NCBI RefSeq assembly: GCF_022539315.1
Contig: NC_066315.1
Span: 99,491,990 to 99,555,989, forward strand
Source of the DNA: Serinus canaria
Taxonomy: Eukaryota; Chordata; Aves; Passeriformes; Fringillidae
Length of the DNA stretch: 64,000 nucleotides
Direction: 5' to 3'
Position numbers and translations under genes: made by a program. Below, one piece after another: positions 40,701 to 55,200 of the stretch (the stretch's first letter is position 1; each line of letters starts with the position of its first letter). A model generated the notes under the pieces. The model was not told where the DNA came from and searched no databases. It worked only from the letters and a program-made list of their open reading frames with translations.

Positions 40701-43700
40701 ATAACTTATAACATTCTTCTAATGCCAGTTCCCACAAATCTACTGCTGATGAACCCCAGAAATAAGCCTTTTCAGACTAACTTAGAAGAGATTTAGCTAG
40801 CAACTTCAGAAAAGTAAAATTTTCAATTCCTACTATTTGGTCCTCAATTCCCATTCTGAAGAGTACATAATTTTCAGTAAGTATAATAACAACATCCTAT
40901 TATGTATAACATGGAAAGAAGGTATATACAGTAACAAATGAAATTGTTAAGGCATCAGAAGCAAAGTATCTCTTGTTAGCCCATAAATATTTTTACCACT
41001 CAGAAACTGCTTAGAAGTCAACAGAAATGTATATCCATAGGAATAATAATCTGTGTCTTTACAAATATAGATGACTAGAGACAATGTACAACTTGTGGAT
41101 GGAAAATTCTGTTGGAATGTCAGAGCTGAAAGTCACTAAGGGGGCCCAACTGTTTGGCATGTAGATGTTTCCAGGGTATCTGAAAAAAATACCTTATAGA
41201 GCCTAAGATAGCTTCTCCCCTTTCTTCCCAGTCCTTTATTTATTATTTGCTGCAGGATTATTTCTCAGTTCAAATGTAATCTAACATGAAAGCTGCTGAT
41301 CAATATTGTCAACAGATGATTAGTGTCTTGTGACTGCCAAAGAACTGCTAATGAATCTCAACAAATGATGCTGAAACAGGGACGTGAGGTAAAATAATTG
41401 AATTGAGGGAGATGATAAAACTAGATAATTCCTTCAGTTTAAAAGGCAAATATTGCCAAAACTCTTTAAAGAGAAAGAAATTATTTACACTTGTCTCAGA
41501 AATGGCAGGAAATCCATTTCTTTGTATTAATTAAAATCAAACTGCCACCAACTATAGCGCTGCCTACCTGAAGTAAAACACAGAACTTGCGAGTCTGAGG
41601 TCATTGATACAGGACCCTTCCACAACCTGCAACAACTGAGGTGAGACTCCAAAGAGCCTCCCTGCACCTTCTCTCCCTTCTTTTTCCTTCAGGTACTACT
41701 ATGCTAAAGAGCCTGCCAGAGCCACCATCTGCCTGCCAGGGCCATCAGCAACCTCCCTGCAAGACGAGCAGTTGCACATGAACAAAAACGACCTGACTGA
41801 TGCTGCACCTGGTGAACAAATTTAATTCAGCTGGATCTGGAGAGAAAACCTCACAGAAATAAATAACTTCTTCTAGCAGCAACCACTGTGAATTTCTAGG
41901 GAAACTCCATTCCACAGACATTCAGCCTTTTCATCAGACCTATTGCCTCCTGTGAATGACTGAAAGAGATGGCTGGGCAACAAAAGCATACAGGTTATTC
42001 CCAACTCTCTAAATATCTCCTTGAAGAATGCCAGGAACAGGTGCATTATAGACAACAGCCTTTAAGCAACCACAGATTTTTGAGAACTGGAGGTAGTTAA
42101 TCACCAATAGTTACTTTTAATTAAACAAACAAATTCTAGACAAGCTCCTCTTCCTCTCTTCATGTCCACTGATCCATTGTTTATTAGTCAATAGCTTTTT
42201 CAATTTTCCAATTTAAAATACACTAGCAAGGGAAAGAGCCTTCTTCATTAATTTGATCAAAGACTTTTGGCAGTTAAACCAGAAAACATATGTAAAAACC
42301 AGAAGTGAAATTCTTGATCAGTTGTAGCAAGTCGAAACCTTCACACTGCGAAATAATCCAATATCGACATTTAAAGCAAACAATAAACATTGAAATACCC
42401 AATGGAAAAGAGAAAAATAGACTTATTTCCGGGGGAGAAAAGGCATTGACTTGGAGAACTCAAGACTCTAAACAGTACTTCGATCTGTCACACTTGGTGT
42501 ATGACACGTTTGGTTAAACATAAATGCCTTCTTCATATGGAGTTGTTAATTTTTTAAAGCTGTGGCTTTCTTATCTGCCTTTTATAGATCGAGGTTTATT
42601 TTTAATGCAATATAATTTAATTAAGCAAACATTTGATATACATTTTCAATCAATTAATACAGATAAGTTCATGACAGATTCAGTGTGTAATATGAGGAAA
42701 TTTGTGTAGGAACTTTGTTTTTCAGGATTTGCCTTCTACAGGACCATACTTTGAAATTGTATTTATGCTGCAATTAATAAGGCAATTAAATAATAAAGCT
42801 TTTTGACTATTATACTTCTGCTAGTGTAATAATTTTTCACAAAGATTTCTTTACATGAAACTATAATAAAATCTGAATAAAGAGCAGAGTGATCTTCACA
42901 AGAGAATAGTGATCTACAAACCAAAGTTTTTTGACTTTTCTATTGAAAACTAAAGAACATTCACATCCCCTATATAAGGTAGGGTTTTTTGTTGCTCAGA
43001 ATCAAAAAATAGAAGTTAGTTCTCTAACACATTCATTGACTTTTAGAGACCATATTGAAACATGAAAATAAGCAAGTATTTTAATACACTGGCTCTTCAA
43101 TGCACTGCATTTGTACAATTTCTACTTTTTAATGTTTCCCCATGCAGCTGAGTATTTAGCACTGTCCTTGGGTGTTGGATGTTTCCCACACAAAATGACT
43201 GCACTGAGCACACGTAGGCTGCAGCAAATCTCAGCAAGGTTAGAGAACATTTTGCTTTTGCACCCCCAGGCACTCGGTGCAATGGGAGCCTGATGGTAAT
43301 GTGAACCTTTAAAGGACATAAACTACTGTGCAAGGCTCCACCGGCCATCAGCATCTTCAGACATCCCAGATGGGGCAAAGCTTTAACCTGTCCTTTGCTC
43401 CTGATGGCAGAGCTGGCAGGACTGTACTCTCAACACAGCCTGAGCAGGCTGCTGCTCCCTTGAACAATTAATAAAAATGTAGAGAAAATGCTGGCTTCAT
43501 AAAACAGCATTTAAGTACAACAGCAGTTGCACTTCTGTTGATGGTGACTGTTGTGGAAAACTAGGAATACTTTTTTTCTACATTTTTAGGAGAAACAAGA
43601 TGGCAAACACACTGCCCCAGCTGATTAACAATAGCTACAGGGTCCATAGAGCTACATCACACAAGAAGATGAAATGTAGGTCTGCAAGCAAACCTTAAAA

Positions 43701-43986
43701 TAGCATAAATAAACATAGTCCAATTGCCAGTAATTGATCCATGATCATCTTGTTTATGATACGCTTTTAAATCACAAGTCAGTGCTAATAGCTCCTTGAT
43801 GCACAATTATTATTTGGTTCATTACTACATAGACTTCTAATGGTATGAGCTGGTAAACTGCAAGATGTTTATTATCAAGAGAATACTGAAAAGTCATTTT
43901 ACCTTTAGGAGCAAACAATGAGATAAACATATCTGCTTCTACTGGAGTAAACTGGTAGCAAGATTCAAGAGACATTTCAGGTTTTT

Positions 43987-44010
43987 GGTAAAGCAACAGG
44001 TAAAGCAACA
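43987..44010. repeat. 12-bp perfect tandem duplication
   Basis: GGTAAAGCAACA is repeated exactly twice, head to tail. Confidence 0.93.
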
Positions 44011-47000
44011 GCAATATTGTATATAAATTATAAAGACTCATTCTAAAATAGATACCAAAGATTAGGCAGCTAGCTGAAGTGATTTAATATATTTCACCAA
44101 ACATATTAAGTGGTTCCTGTTACTCCAGGTAAGCTGACTGAACTAAACATTTCCAAAAGGAAAACTGTATTAAGTTCCTAAAAATATGGTAGAAAACAAT
44201 TTGCAACAGAAGAGGACAACAAAGGTATAATGGAATATCATTAAATTAAATAGCTATCTTTGTTAGGTAACAGCCACAAGAGTTGATACATATTAAAAAA
44301 AAACCAAAAAAAACAAGAATTTTCATAGCAAAGTTATAAACAATTCTGTTGTTCTTTTTTCTTTCCTTAGAAACAGATACAAAGATATGAGTTGTATATC
44401 ACAGAAATTTGCTAGATTAATCACACCTGATCAATGTGTGAGAAATTCAAATCTGTGAATAGCAGAATGTAAGAGCAAAAACCTAATGTGAAAGCAAGTA
44501 TTTAATAGGAGTGAGCCTCTGATAGCTTAATTGCATCATTCAGAAAGACAGCATGATTACAATGGTGGAAAAAATCCTTAGGTCAGAATACCTATTCTGC
44601 CTTGACAGATCAATGCAGATACCCTGCATTCACATGCTATATGAATTTAAGATATGTAATTTAATAGGCCTTACATTTTCAGATATTTGCTCCCTGTGAC
44701 TAGAACAAAATGGTTATTAAACCTTTTGGTGAAATTGTGACATTTATCAGCCTCTCTCATCAGTTCTACATCATGCAATTTAAATTTCATATTTATATAT
44801 TGCTTTAATGTATCAGCATATAAAAAAATTGATCTTTCTTAGATTTCAGTTCTCAAAATATATCTCTTTTAAAACATAATCCACAGCTATCAGTTTTTTA
44901 ATGTTATTGAACTGTGTACCTGATTCCTAATTTAAATCAAGAAATTCTAATGGCAACTTACAGAACAATTAAAATATTTTCCTGAATCTATAAAATTATT
45001 CTCCATTACTGCAGTATAAAACCGGTACACTACAAAATGCAGAGTCAATCCTCTGACTTGGAAATTTTCTTTTTGCGGATTTACAGTCACATCAGCAACT
45101 TCCAACTGTAATTTACTGCTATAGATACTGTGTTCACATGTAGCAACTAACACTTACATGCTCATAATGAAGATTTCCAGGAACAAAGTTGGAAAACTAC
45201 AGATAATCTAACACACCTCCTAGAAAACAGCTGCTGTGTGGCCGTAGCATTAGATAACACATCATAAACCAGATGTAAGATTGTACGTCATAGACCACAG
45301 ATGCAGACACATTCATCCCTGAGTTCTTTAATTAAAATATTAAGCCAACAGATAAAGTATTGAAATTTGAAAGTATTTCCTGCAACATTCATATTTTGCT
45401 ACTCATCTTGGGCCTTACGAAAAATCAGTAATAAAACTTATTGTAAAATAAAGCTAGCACATCAATTTGCATATTCAGCATCCAAACTGCTCTTCCACAT
45501 TCAGAGCATTTTGTGTCAGCACTAAAATGCTAAAACAAGTCTTTGAAGAAAAGCATGAACTTTATTTGTGGATGCACTGACTTCTCCCAAATGGTTTGTA
45601 AAACAAACCAGTCACCTCTTGTCTAACTCAGGGCTCCCATGCTGCCATGTCAAACCACTGGGATGTCAGAGCCAGAGGATGACAAGAGGCCAATCCTGGC
45701 TTTCCCAGTCACCCACCCCCCACATGGAGCAGCCGCATGAAAATGGTCATTCTCTCCTTCTTTCCAAGGGCCACTGCCCAGGAAAGTCAGTGTCCAACAC
45801 AGGCACCACCCCTGCCACAGTCTTGGGGTGGGAGCTCAGCTGGGCCAGCTTGAGAAGTAGGAGAGAGATGGAGACACCACTGGGATGGGGTGTCCAAGCT
45901 TTCCCTGGGCACTGACAGGGCCCAAGAAAACCACCAGCTGCACATGCACAGACTATGCTTTAACTGACTTGGAGTTACAACTTTTAACAGAGATAAACCA
46001 AACACATCACTAAATAGTGGGACAAGAAATTCCATTCTCTTCGGCTTTACAAAACCAGTCAGAATTCTAGCGATGCATGAAAAATATATCTATTTTTACT
46101 AAATTATTTAAGTTCTACACTGATATCCCATGGAAAACAAGTGCTTTCCATATATTTTTTTAAGTATAAACAGTAAGAAAAACCCCATGTGCTCTTCCAA
46201 AATTACTCAAGCACAGGTCACAAAGTACTTCTGCTGAAACTGAAGCATGTCACAGCTCTTGACTAAATCGTTAAGCTCACTTCAGATGGTTACATTTTTC
46301 TGGGATTATATATCTTGCTTACACCACTTGGAAAGCCAGGGCAAGCATATAAGAGAGTCCAAAGAAAGGAATACAGCACACCTTTGCCTTTCCTTCAAGA
46401 GTTTTATTTTCTCTTGGAGACTTTTGTTTAAAAATAACTTTTAAAAAAACCAATCAGTCTTACCTAGATCACTCAAGAATTATAAAAAGAAGGAAAACCA
46501 GTGTGTTGCTATCCATTTTATTAACTGTTCCATGCTAGCTGAAAACTATTAAATATTCTATCAAGGCAATCAGTTCCAGCTTTCCATCTTACTTTTTCTG
46601 AACAGTCTGGACCATGCAGTCTATGAATCTGCCACATTACTGTTATGATTTTTTAAGAAATGGGGGATTTTTGTAACACTCCTATTTCAGTATTTAACAT
46701 AAATAATACTGTTATAAGCTGATCATTCTGGCAGAAGTACAGCACATTACTGGAAATACCTGTTCTTGGAGGTGCTTTGGATTGAGCTACTGGGTAATGC
46801 TTTGGACAGATATTATTCAAGTCCCTGTTGGCACATTCAACATGAGTAGGTCAAGTATATGGCTACATGTTGTGTTATTTTTTGCAATTCAATAACAGTG
46901 CAAATATGAACCGAGAATATTTCTCCCCTACAAACATAAAAAAGCAATTATAGCCACATCAGCATCAAAAAATATGAAGTACACTGTGATTGTTGGTTTT

Positions 47001-48512
47001 CCTGCAAATTTTCATGCAACAATCCTAACGAACTACCTAAGAAAGTTTCAAATGTAGCAATAATGGCTTTTGGAGATGATCTGGAAAACAACTTCTGCTT
47101 ATGAAACTTTTCTTTGCATTAAACTTCATCTATTTGAGCCAGATTCCCCAAACCACTGAAGCTCTGGGCAACAGGCTAATGAAAGGGAATCATAATACTT
47201 AAGACTGTGGGGTTCTAAGACACAAACAAGTAGCTATTGCCAAAGATAAGTCAGCTTTTCTAACCCAAACATCCCGGGGAGAGGACAACTGCCTAACTGG
47301 GGATTTTGCCTGACAAAAGGGGTAGAAGCTGTAAAGAGAAGTTTCTCCCTGGCTTTTTAAGGACAAGGGTAGGCAGCACATGTGACAAAGAGAAACAGCA
47401 AACAAGGAAGGAGCTGGGGGAATGATTCTTTCCTTTCTGGAGGATAAGCCACCAACAAGGACAGCAGAAGGAAAAGCAACAACCTTAGCAGCATCCGCCT
47501 TCAGCTGAGCAAATCCTTCAAAACAAGTAAGAAACGTGATGGGAATGTGCCCACTACAATGACTGTTTTGGTCTAGGTCAGTTTTTTTCTATGTTAAAAG
47601 TACAGGTTGTGGGAAAAATCTTCTTGAATCTACATATGCACCCAGTTTAAAAAATTGCCTGAAGAACATGGCTGTACTTCAATTAATATCAGATGCAACA
47701 CTCCCACCTTTAGAGAAACAGACATCCTTGAAACACTACTCAAAAATGTGCTTAGGTTCCACCCTCAAGCAGCATTGCAGTTTTGAATTCAGTGGCATAT
47801 TTCAGCCTCCATAACATTTAATTTCTCTCCTATTTGTAAAGTTCCTATGATATGATTGAGATCTAGCCTATGACTAGATCCTTTGTACCAGAAAAAAGAC
47901 TCTAACCTTCCAGTCAAACTGTAGGGGAAAAAAAAATAAAATCCCTGAACATCTCCTCAGGTGGGGAGCTCCCTCTCCTTATCGTGCTAGCTCTCAAACA
48001 AGATACGTTTTTGATGTGATTTTGATTTTACTTGATGTACTGTTAAAAACCAGCTTAAACCAGCTATAAGGAGTAGATGGGAGGTTATTTTTTATTCTAA
48101 ATTGGTTATCTATTCCACTATACAGCTAGGATGAGAAGGAGAAGGGAGAGTGTGAAGAGAAATGAGGCATTCCAAATAATCTGAATAGGAAAAAAAGAAT
48201 AAAATAAATCTTCCTAAAGGAAATTAGGCATTCTTAAGAGAAACTTTCAAAACTTGAAGGAAAAAAGGTCAGTTTTAATGACTAATTTCTTCACTTGATA
48301 AGAATTCACAACCATCACAGCTAACCCTCCAGCAATTATAAAAATGCCCTGACTGATGCTCACTTGTGACTTCGACTGTATTTTGCAAAAAAATATTACA
48401 TAAAAGAGTGATTTTTAATTATTTTTCTCTGGCAGTCTAAAATTTTTACCTTCTTAATTGGATTTCTGATATCCTAGAGACCTCTCAATCAACAAAGAGT
48501 TTCAATGTGGGA

Positions 48513-48544
48513 AGTATTTCACTTGAGCCAGTATTTCACTTGAG
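48513..48544. repeat. 15-bp direct repeat, period 17, next to a small inverted repeat
   Basis: AGTATTTCACTTGAG is present at 48513-48527 and 48530-48544. It is followed by GAGTTTCA / TGAAACTC, an 8-bp inverted repeat with a 5-nt spacer (48542-48562). Confidence 0.9.
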
Positions 48545-49090
48545 TTTCAGTGTGTGAAACTCACCCAAAATCTGCAGCAGGCATTTTGATTATTTTAAAG
48601 GGCAGGGGAACGAGTATGTAAATTTGGTTATTATGGTTTATCTCCAGATTTTAACAGTGTAAAGTATTGAGGAGAGAACAAACAAACAGTGAGAGACAAG
48701 CAAAAGCATCTCAGAATATGTAAGGAGTGAATGCAGTCACTGAAAATTTGTTTTCCTCTTTCTTCACAATTTCCGACTGGACATCCAATTAATCTGGTAG
48801 AGAATGTCATAACTCTGTTTCCATAGAGATAAAAAAAGGAGAAAATTTGTAGTAATTAAAATAGAGAAAATTAAAAAAATTGTACACATTCTGAGATTTC
48901 CAGCATTTATCATGGAAGTGAATCTTTGCTCTGTAAATCAGCCTCAGCACCTAAGTACCACCCTCATAGTAGCTATGGGTAAAGTACTGCCAGGACCCAT
49001 TGGTCCTCTGGAATTAGTATGGCAGGTAAGAGGAAGAATGGTGAGAGTTAGCACTGGAGAGTTAGCCTTCAGAGTCAGCACTAGACTTAC

Positions 49091-49207
49091 CTGTCTTTCT
49101 AGTTCTTCTATGGTAAAGTAGTAGAAAAGAAGTGTTAGTAAGGAAAGCACTCCAGTTGAGACTAAAAGATCCACATTCATTTCTGCTCTGACTCCTAACA
49201 GCGGTCT
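49091..49207 (-). CDS. Candidate coding exon with a hydrophobic segment (unidentified)
   Basis: I do not recognise the product. Seen on the minus strand: an acceptor-like TTTTTTAACAG immediately before 49207, a consensus CAG|GTAAGT donor at 49091/49090, and 117 nt between them that are exactly 39 open codons. The frame has a Met at codon 10 (49180-49178), followed by a run of about 20 mostly hydrophobic residues (VDLLVSTGVLSLLTLLFYYF), then a charged tail TIEELERQ at the donor. That is the pattern of a signal-anchor or single transmembrane helix. The exon starts and ends in phase 0, the phase in which the recognised GNAL exon begins 18 kb further along the same strand, so splicing to it would keep frame. 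Alternatives: the first coding exon of a nested gene, an alternative GNAL 5' exon, or chance. There is no homology evidence. Confidence 0.33.
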
Positions 49208-52200
49208 CTGTTAAAAAATTCAACAAACTCAAATATCTCTACCCATAGTGCTCTGCTCTCCCTGTGCTGTGGGTTTTTTAAGGAAGCTTTATTTCACCTT
49301 AGCTCACATATTTTAATGTGTCTCTATTTTGTCAATTGGGCTTTAAGGTATTGGACTTTCTAACTTGTATAATCATTAGTCAAATTAAAAAATTATCCTC
49401 GATTTTGTAACAATAGAGATAACAGAGAATGACTTTATGCAATAGTCTGTTACTAATCTTAAAAGCCAAAACGTACCTATTGTGTTTTCTTTCTACTGGC
49501 AAATTTTATCTCACTCCTGAAATACTAATTTAAAAATATTCCTTAATTATTTAACACTGAACTATTCTTCCCTTTTTGACTTGCCATTTCAAAAGTTGGA
49601 ATTATTCAAAAGAAAATAAATAGAAATTCAGCTGCAGCCAAAAATGACATTTTTCTCAATTTAGTAACATCACTACATGAGAAGAATGTAAGCAATATCT
49701 TGATTTCTTTGCTTGCATAAAGACAAGGCAAACATTTTGTAAAACTTTCACAGAATACTCAACCCAGCAATTTCTAATCATCCTAAATGAACGGCAAAAA
49801 TGCATTCAGTGGAATGTACACATGCTTACACAAGTAGATTATTATGAATGCTATCAGTAAGATTGATAATTTGCAAATGATTAAACTGCAAAGATAAATA
49901 GAAGGTTGATTTTTATAACTTGATTCTGGCTTTGCCTAAAAGGATCGACAAGGAGCTGGTACAATTGTCAAATATAGTCATGAATCCCCATTTTAGGCAT
50001 CTATTTATTTCAACAAAATTCCTAAGAGATACTCCGTTTATAAGAATTAATATTTTCTACAGTCAAGGAATTTTGAAACTATTCTTTATATGAACACAAC
50101 TTATTTATTTTTATTCAGTTTCTCGAGAAGACTCAAGACTTTATTTATGTGGTAGTTTTATTTAAGGCTATGTTTTTCTTGAGATTCAGAAAAAGGAATG
50201 CTCTTACATTTTTTCACATTATCCTCCCAGCATACCCTAGATCCAACGCTCACAGCTTCATCCTGAAAAACGTACCATGACTATTCTACCTCCCTGCAGA
50301 GATGCTCTTTTAATTTTCTAACTTCTCGGTAAGAATGAAGTTAAGAAGGGTCGTTTTTCACGCCGCCCTTTACAAGTTGTTACAGTACTTAATAGAATAA
50401 TAGTTGGGGCTATGGAATCACGTATGGAAGTATGCAGCATGTAAATGATTACAAATCAGCACAGCACATCAGCATCCAGCCATGCAGCAGAGCAGCCAAG
50501 ACCCCACCCTTTTCCAACCAAGGGCCCTGGTGTGCCGGCTGTGATTCTGGGAGGAAACTAGCTGAGGGTGAAAGTGTTTTCTAGCAAGTGAAAGGGACAA
50601 AGAGCGTGATAGCTGACCTTGTTATTTCCTGGGTATTGCTCTTTGTGCTGAGGAAATAGGCATTTTAGCAACATCAGCTCAAGCACGCCAAGATTGTCTC
50701 ATTTTTAATGGATTAAGATAACTTTTCCTTATAGAGCGACCTTTGTTTTCTGTTTGGACAGCCAAATGACAACAACATGAACTGCTGCTGTGTTTGTTCA
50801 CTTTTCCAGCAGCAAAGTTTTTTAAGATACAAGTGCTTAAAAATCCAGTACGTTTGCCTTAACATATATCACTTAAGCCTACACTTAATATCTAAACCAA
50901 AGAGAATTCCTGCCAATCCAGTGAGTTGGTGGTCCTGTCAGTCCTCTGGGAAAAGAGATATCTTGCTCTGCCCTCTGACAGAGATCCAGGCAGAGCAGAA
51001 ATCTGAATTTCCCAGATGACTGCTCTGACTGTCTGCCTTGGAAGCTCTCCCTGGCTACACATTTAGCAGACAGTTTTGTTAGGAAACACTCTTCCAAGTT
51101 TTCCCGGATTCTTAAAAACTTTTGGTTTCAATGAATCAGCATATCCAGATGAAAAGCTGCTGTATTGAAAAATTAATGAGCAGCTGTATTTATAACAACC
51201 TCTGAGATGATACTTATCAATTTTGTAGTTCTGACCAAACAGTTAGCTGTGTACTAGCAGCCAACTTGACCACCAGAACATGCCCTCCTCCCCTCCAAAT
51301 GCACTTAAGACTTAAATCAGTAAATTATTAAGAACTTTAAAATTTTACTGATTCAAATAAACTGCTCTTTCAAGAATGCTTGTTCTCATGATATTGATGT
51401 ATTTGTGTCATTATGGAAAAGGAGAGAACTACAACTTCAATATCAAATTGGTGGTTTCCTCATGGCTGCAAAATAAGGAACCTCACACAAGAAGATACCC
51501 CACTGTGGTAAACACTCAAGATATATTTAGAATTACCAGACTGAACTCTTTCATTCTGTAATGTTTAAATACAGATAAACTGTAAGGGACTTAAATGATT
51601 AGAATGCTTCATTAAAAGTATATATACTTCTTGTTGCTATTGTAAATCAAGATCCACAGAAGAATACTTACTCATGGTCTGCTCACTTGACAATATAAAA
51701 TGTTCATTTCAGATATGGTTAGCAGTATTTTCTGATTATGCCCAGAGGCCTCTGTAAATATTGAAGATTAAAGCCCAAACATAACTTTTTGTGGACTTTA
51801 AAATGCCATTTGTGGACTGTCAGAAGACCCACTGAGACTGTATTAAAGCATTCATCCTTCTGCTGCTTTGAAAATCCAGGCAAAAGCTCCTGTTTGCTGT
51901 AGCAAGAGGGGAACACACCGGCAATGTAAGTATGGACTTAAAATTACAATTACAAGCAAGAACGGACACCTCCAAACATGAAACAAACCCACCTCTCTAC
52001 TCCTGCAGCTCATGAAACCTACTATTTGTGCTAGGGCTAATTCAAGGAGAAAAAAAATGTAGTAATTTCAAAATACCACTTCAAAATTAGTGATGACTGG
52101 CACACAGGTAACACATTTTTATTGAGTCCTATCCACACTGAATATACCATAATTACCTGGAAATTGGTCAGTGCTTTACATGAGGAACACTAAGTCACTA

Positions 52201-55200
52201 CAGAATTACTTTTCCATCATTGCTACCATGGACATGGATAAGCACAATCCCTGGTAAATTGTAACTGCATGTAATACATGCATTCTGATGTTACCATAGG
52301 AAACCAATTCCTTAAGCCACAGTAATCCTTTTAAACTAAGCTAAATCAGGTTATAGTAACTAAGTGTAGCTTGTATCTCTGAAACATCTGCTCTCACATA
52401 ACTTTTAAATATATTTTAAAATTAGATATAAAATCTTTATCCAACACACTTCTGTGGAAAAAAATCCTTCTAAGTACAAATATTTATTCTTACACTTCAC
52501 TTAAGAGGAAAGAAGAAAAAAATGAATATTGTGTCATGGCACATAAAAACACTTGCACTTTCCCATATGACTGCCCTCTCAAGACAGCACAATCTTTCCT
52601 CAACAGCTGAATTTCTAAAAGCAAATATAGGAACACAAAGCCACAGTTTCTCACAAAGGTTTCCTTACCACTAAAATAGCCTTATGCAGCAAAATCATGT
52701 CTAGGTTTCAAGTGTCCTGCTTCAGCTGCAGTGGTACATACTGTTTTTTATGAAGCATTCTCAGAGCATGCCCTGTCTGCACAGCACAAGTGTGACACAT
52801 AAGTCTAAGTGACATCCCAGTCTAAAAGGAACGCCCAGTACCCCCACAGAAGATACCAGGTCACATGTTGTACTACCTGGAATATGTTGTATTGAGAAAA
52901 CGAAGAAAAGTCATTTAGAGAAGTACCATGGAAAAGCCCAGTAGTTCTCCCCTTCCCCCCAACACACACACATACACACAAATCAAAGACTTGATTTATT
53001 TTAGAAAGATTCAAGAGTATTCCTAAAAACTCCTTTCTATCCAACTCCTCTCTGTTCTGATGGATGTAGCAGAGAAAAAGCACATATATGGTTTTGCTTT
53101 CACTGATCTAACTGCAGTTACCAGACTGAAGCAAATATTGTAATTCCTAATCTTACAATGTTTTCTTTAGATTCCTAACACAGATTCCCTTAACCAACAT
53201 GAATACATCATCTGATTTTCAAATGCTCCCACAGAGTACTCCATGGATTTCTATAGAAAAGGGCTATTCCAAGCAATACATGATTTTCCTATGTTTTCAA
53301 CTTCCCAGGGAAGTTAAATTTGCAAAAATTTATGCTCAAATCTTAATATTTTCTTTTGCAAACTGTCACAGTTCAATTTTTGTGAGTCTTAAATTCTTAA
53401 ATGGCTTCATACTTGATCACACCATATCTGTACTCGGGCAATAACGTTACAACAAACAGAATGCAAACGAAGAGATTTAAGTTTCCATTTTAAAGAGAAA
53501 CAATACTTTAGCTCTATTTAACTAAACCGAAGCACATTTAAAAAAAAATTTAAAAATGAAAGATTTAAATTGTGCTAGAACTTTAAATAATCACTAAAAA
53601 TTACTATACCCATGCAGACCACCAAAGCAAACTTCACAATCAAAATGAAAGTTGGAGATTTACTCTTCTTTGGCAAACAATTGAAATAAGATTATTTCAG
53701 GCATACACAAAGAACTGAAATTATCATCTATTCATTTTCAAAGCCTAAAACAAATTGTTCTGGCCCAGGAGAAATGGAAAGCAAAATGAACCACTTAATA
53801 CTCTTGAAACCTAATCTGTAACAATTCCAAAGAAGGCTACCTTTATTTGAGAGGAAAATGAGCAAAGAAACCCTCCCAAACCAAGCACAATGTGGTGCTT
53901 TTGAAGTCAGATGACAAAGCTGGCTAGCCAGCTTCTAGACCAATTCTGAGTTCAGAGACTCCGTTTGCCTCACACTGTGAGCGCCAGCGCTGAACTCTTG
54001 AACCTGCAAGCAGCAGAAGCAGCTCTGTGTACATGGGCCCCAGCAAAAGATCACAGACCTCCTGATGAGAAATGCCCAAAACCTCTGCTCAGAACAGCGA
54101 GGAGGCTGCACACTCCCAGTATTCATGACCACAACTCAATCTTTCCTAATTCCTATTTGAAGACTTGACTAAAATATCTTTTGCCACACCTCTAACCCTT
54201 ACAGCATGTACATGTCACAGACATGAGGGGCTCACAGTCAGTGGTTTTTTGGTTTGGGTTTTTTTTTTTTTTTTTTTTTAATAAGAAGGACCTATAGATG
54301 GTAAGGGAAAGGAATATAAGCTCAAAAAAATGGATGCAGTTTTTTACTGGCTGTGCAATTCCGTATGACTGTGCCTTTCAGAATAAACTTGAAACTTCTC
54401 CTGTCCTAAGAGCTTCTGTAATAATTAATCTATTTATATATTGTTTATTCCATCTCACTCATACTCCTAGCTTTAAAAAAGAGCATAAATCAATGAAAAA
54501 TTAAAAAAAAAACGAGGAAACAGATGCCCTTTTCAAAACATTAGCATTAATTCAGAACAACTATAAACTGTCTTTCAAAAGAAGCAAAACTCATTACAGA
54601 TTTCTAATGAATCCTTAATTAAAATCCACGAATTCACAAAAATCTTTGTAAGAAAGCCCAGCAAGTCCTGTTTCTCTTTCTTATAGAGGAATAGACTTGA
54701 AGTATAGAAAAATGACTTGAAAGACTGATATCTGGTGGATAAGAAGGCAGTAAGAGGCATGTAAAAGACTTTGCCCATATTCTGTCAGGAATTCCAAAGA
54801 ATTAGATGAACTCTTTCCAGCCGGAGTGGAAACAGAGAACTCGCACTTCCATGTGTGCAGAGGTGTGTGGCAGACAACACAGCCACATGAACAGCGTCTG
54901 CTACTGATCTGGGCATCTCACAATTCCCTGCGTGCTCACTTCACAAGACGTAGATTCTGTGCCCTGAGGAGTGTGTTATGTCCAGCACAGCAGCATCTGT
55001 TTGCACAGCTGAGTGGGGGACACTCCTTTCTGACCACTTCCATCATGTACTGCTGTCCTGGGGCTGCCCACAGCAGCCCAGACTCTGCAATGGCAGAGAT
55101 GAGGTAAAACAGGTTTGACTTGGCAGCAGCTTCCTCTCCAGTCTCGCCAAGCCTGGAAATGCTGTGGCAGGAGATGTGAATGAAGTAACACTTAAAATGC

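Larger units (their letters stand above)
31713..49090. other. Non-coding stretch
   Basis: Includes some less AT-rich patches (about 32700-33070, 33660-34040, 36250-36460, 45600-45940). The longest frames, 197 and 157 codons near 33.5-34.0 kb, overlap in different plus-strand frames and look like products of stop-poor base composition. No known repeat or gene recognised. Confidence 0.5.
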
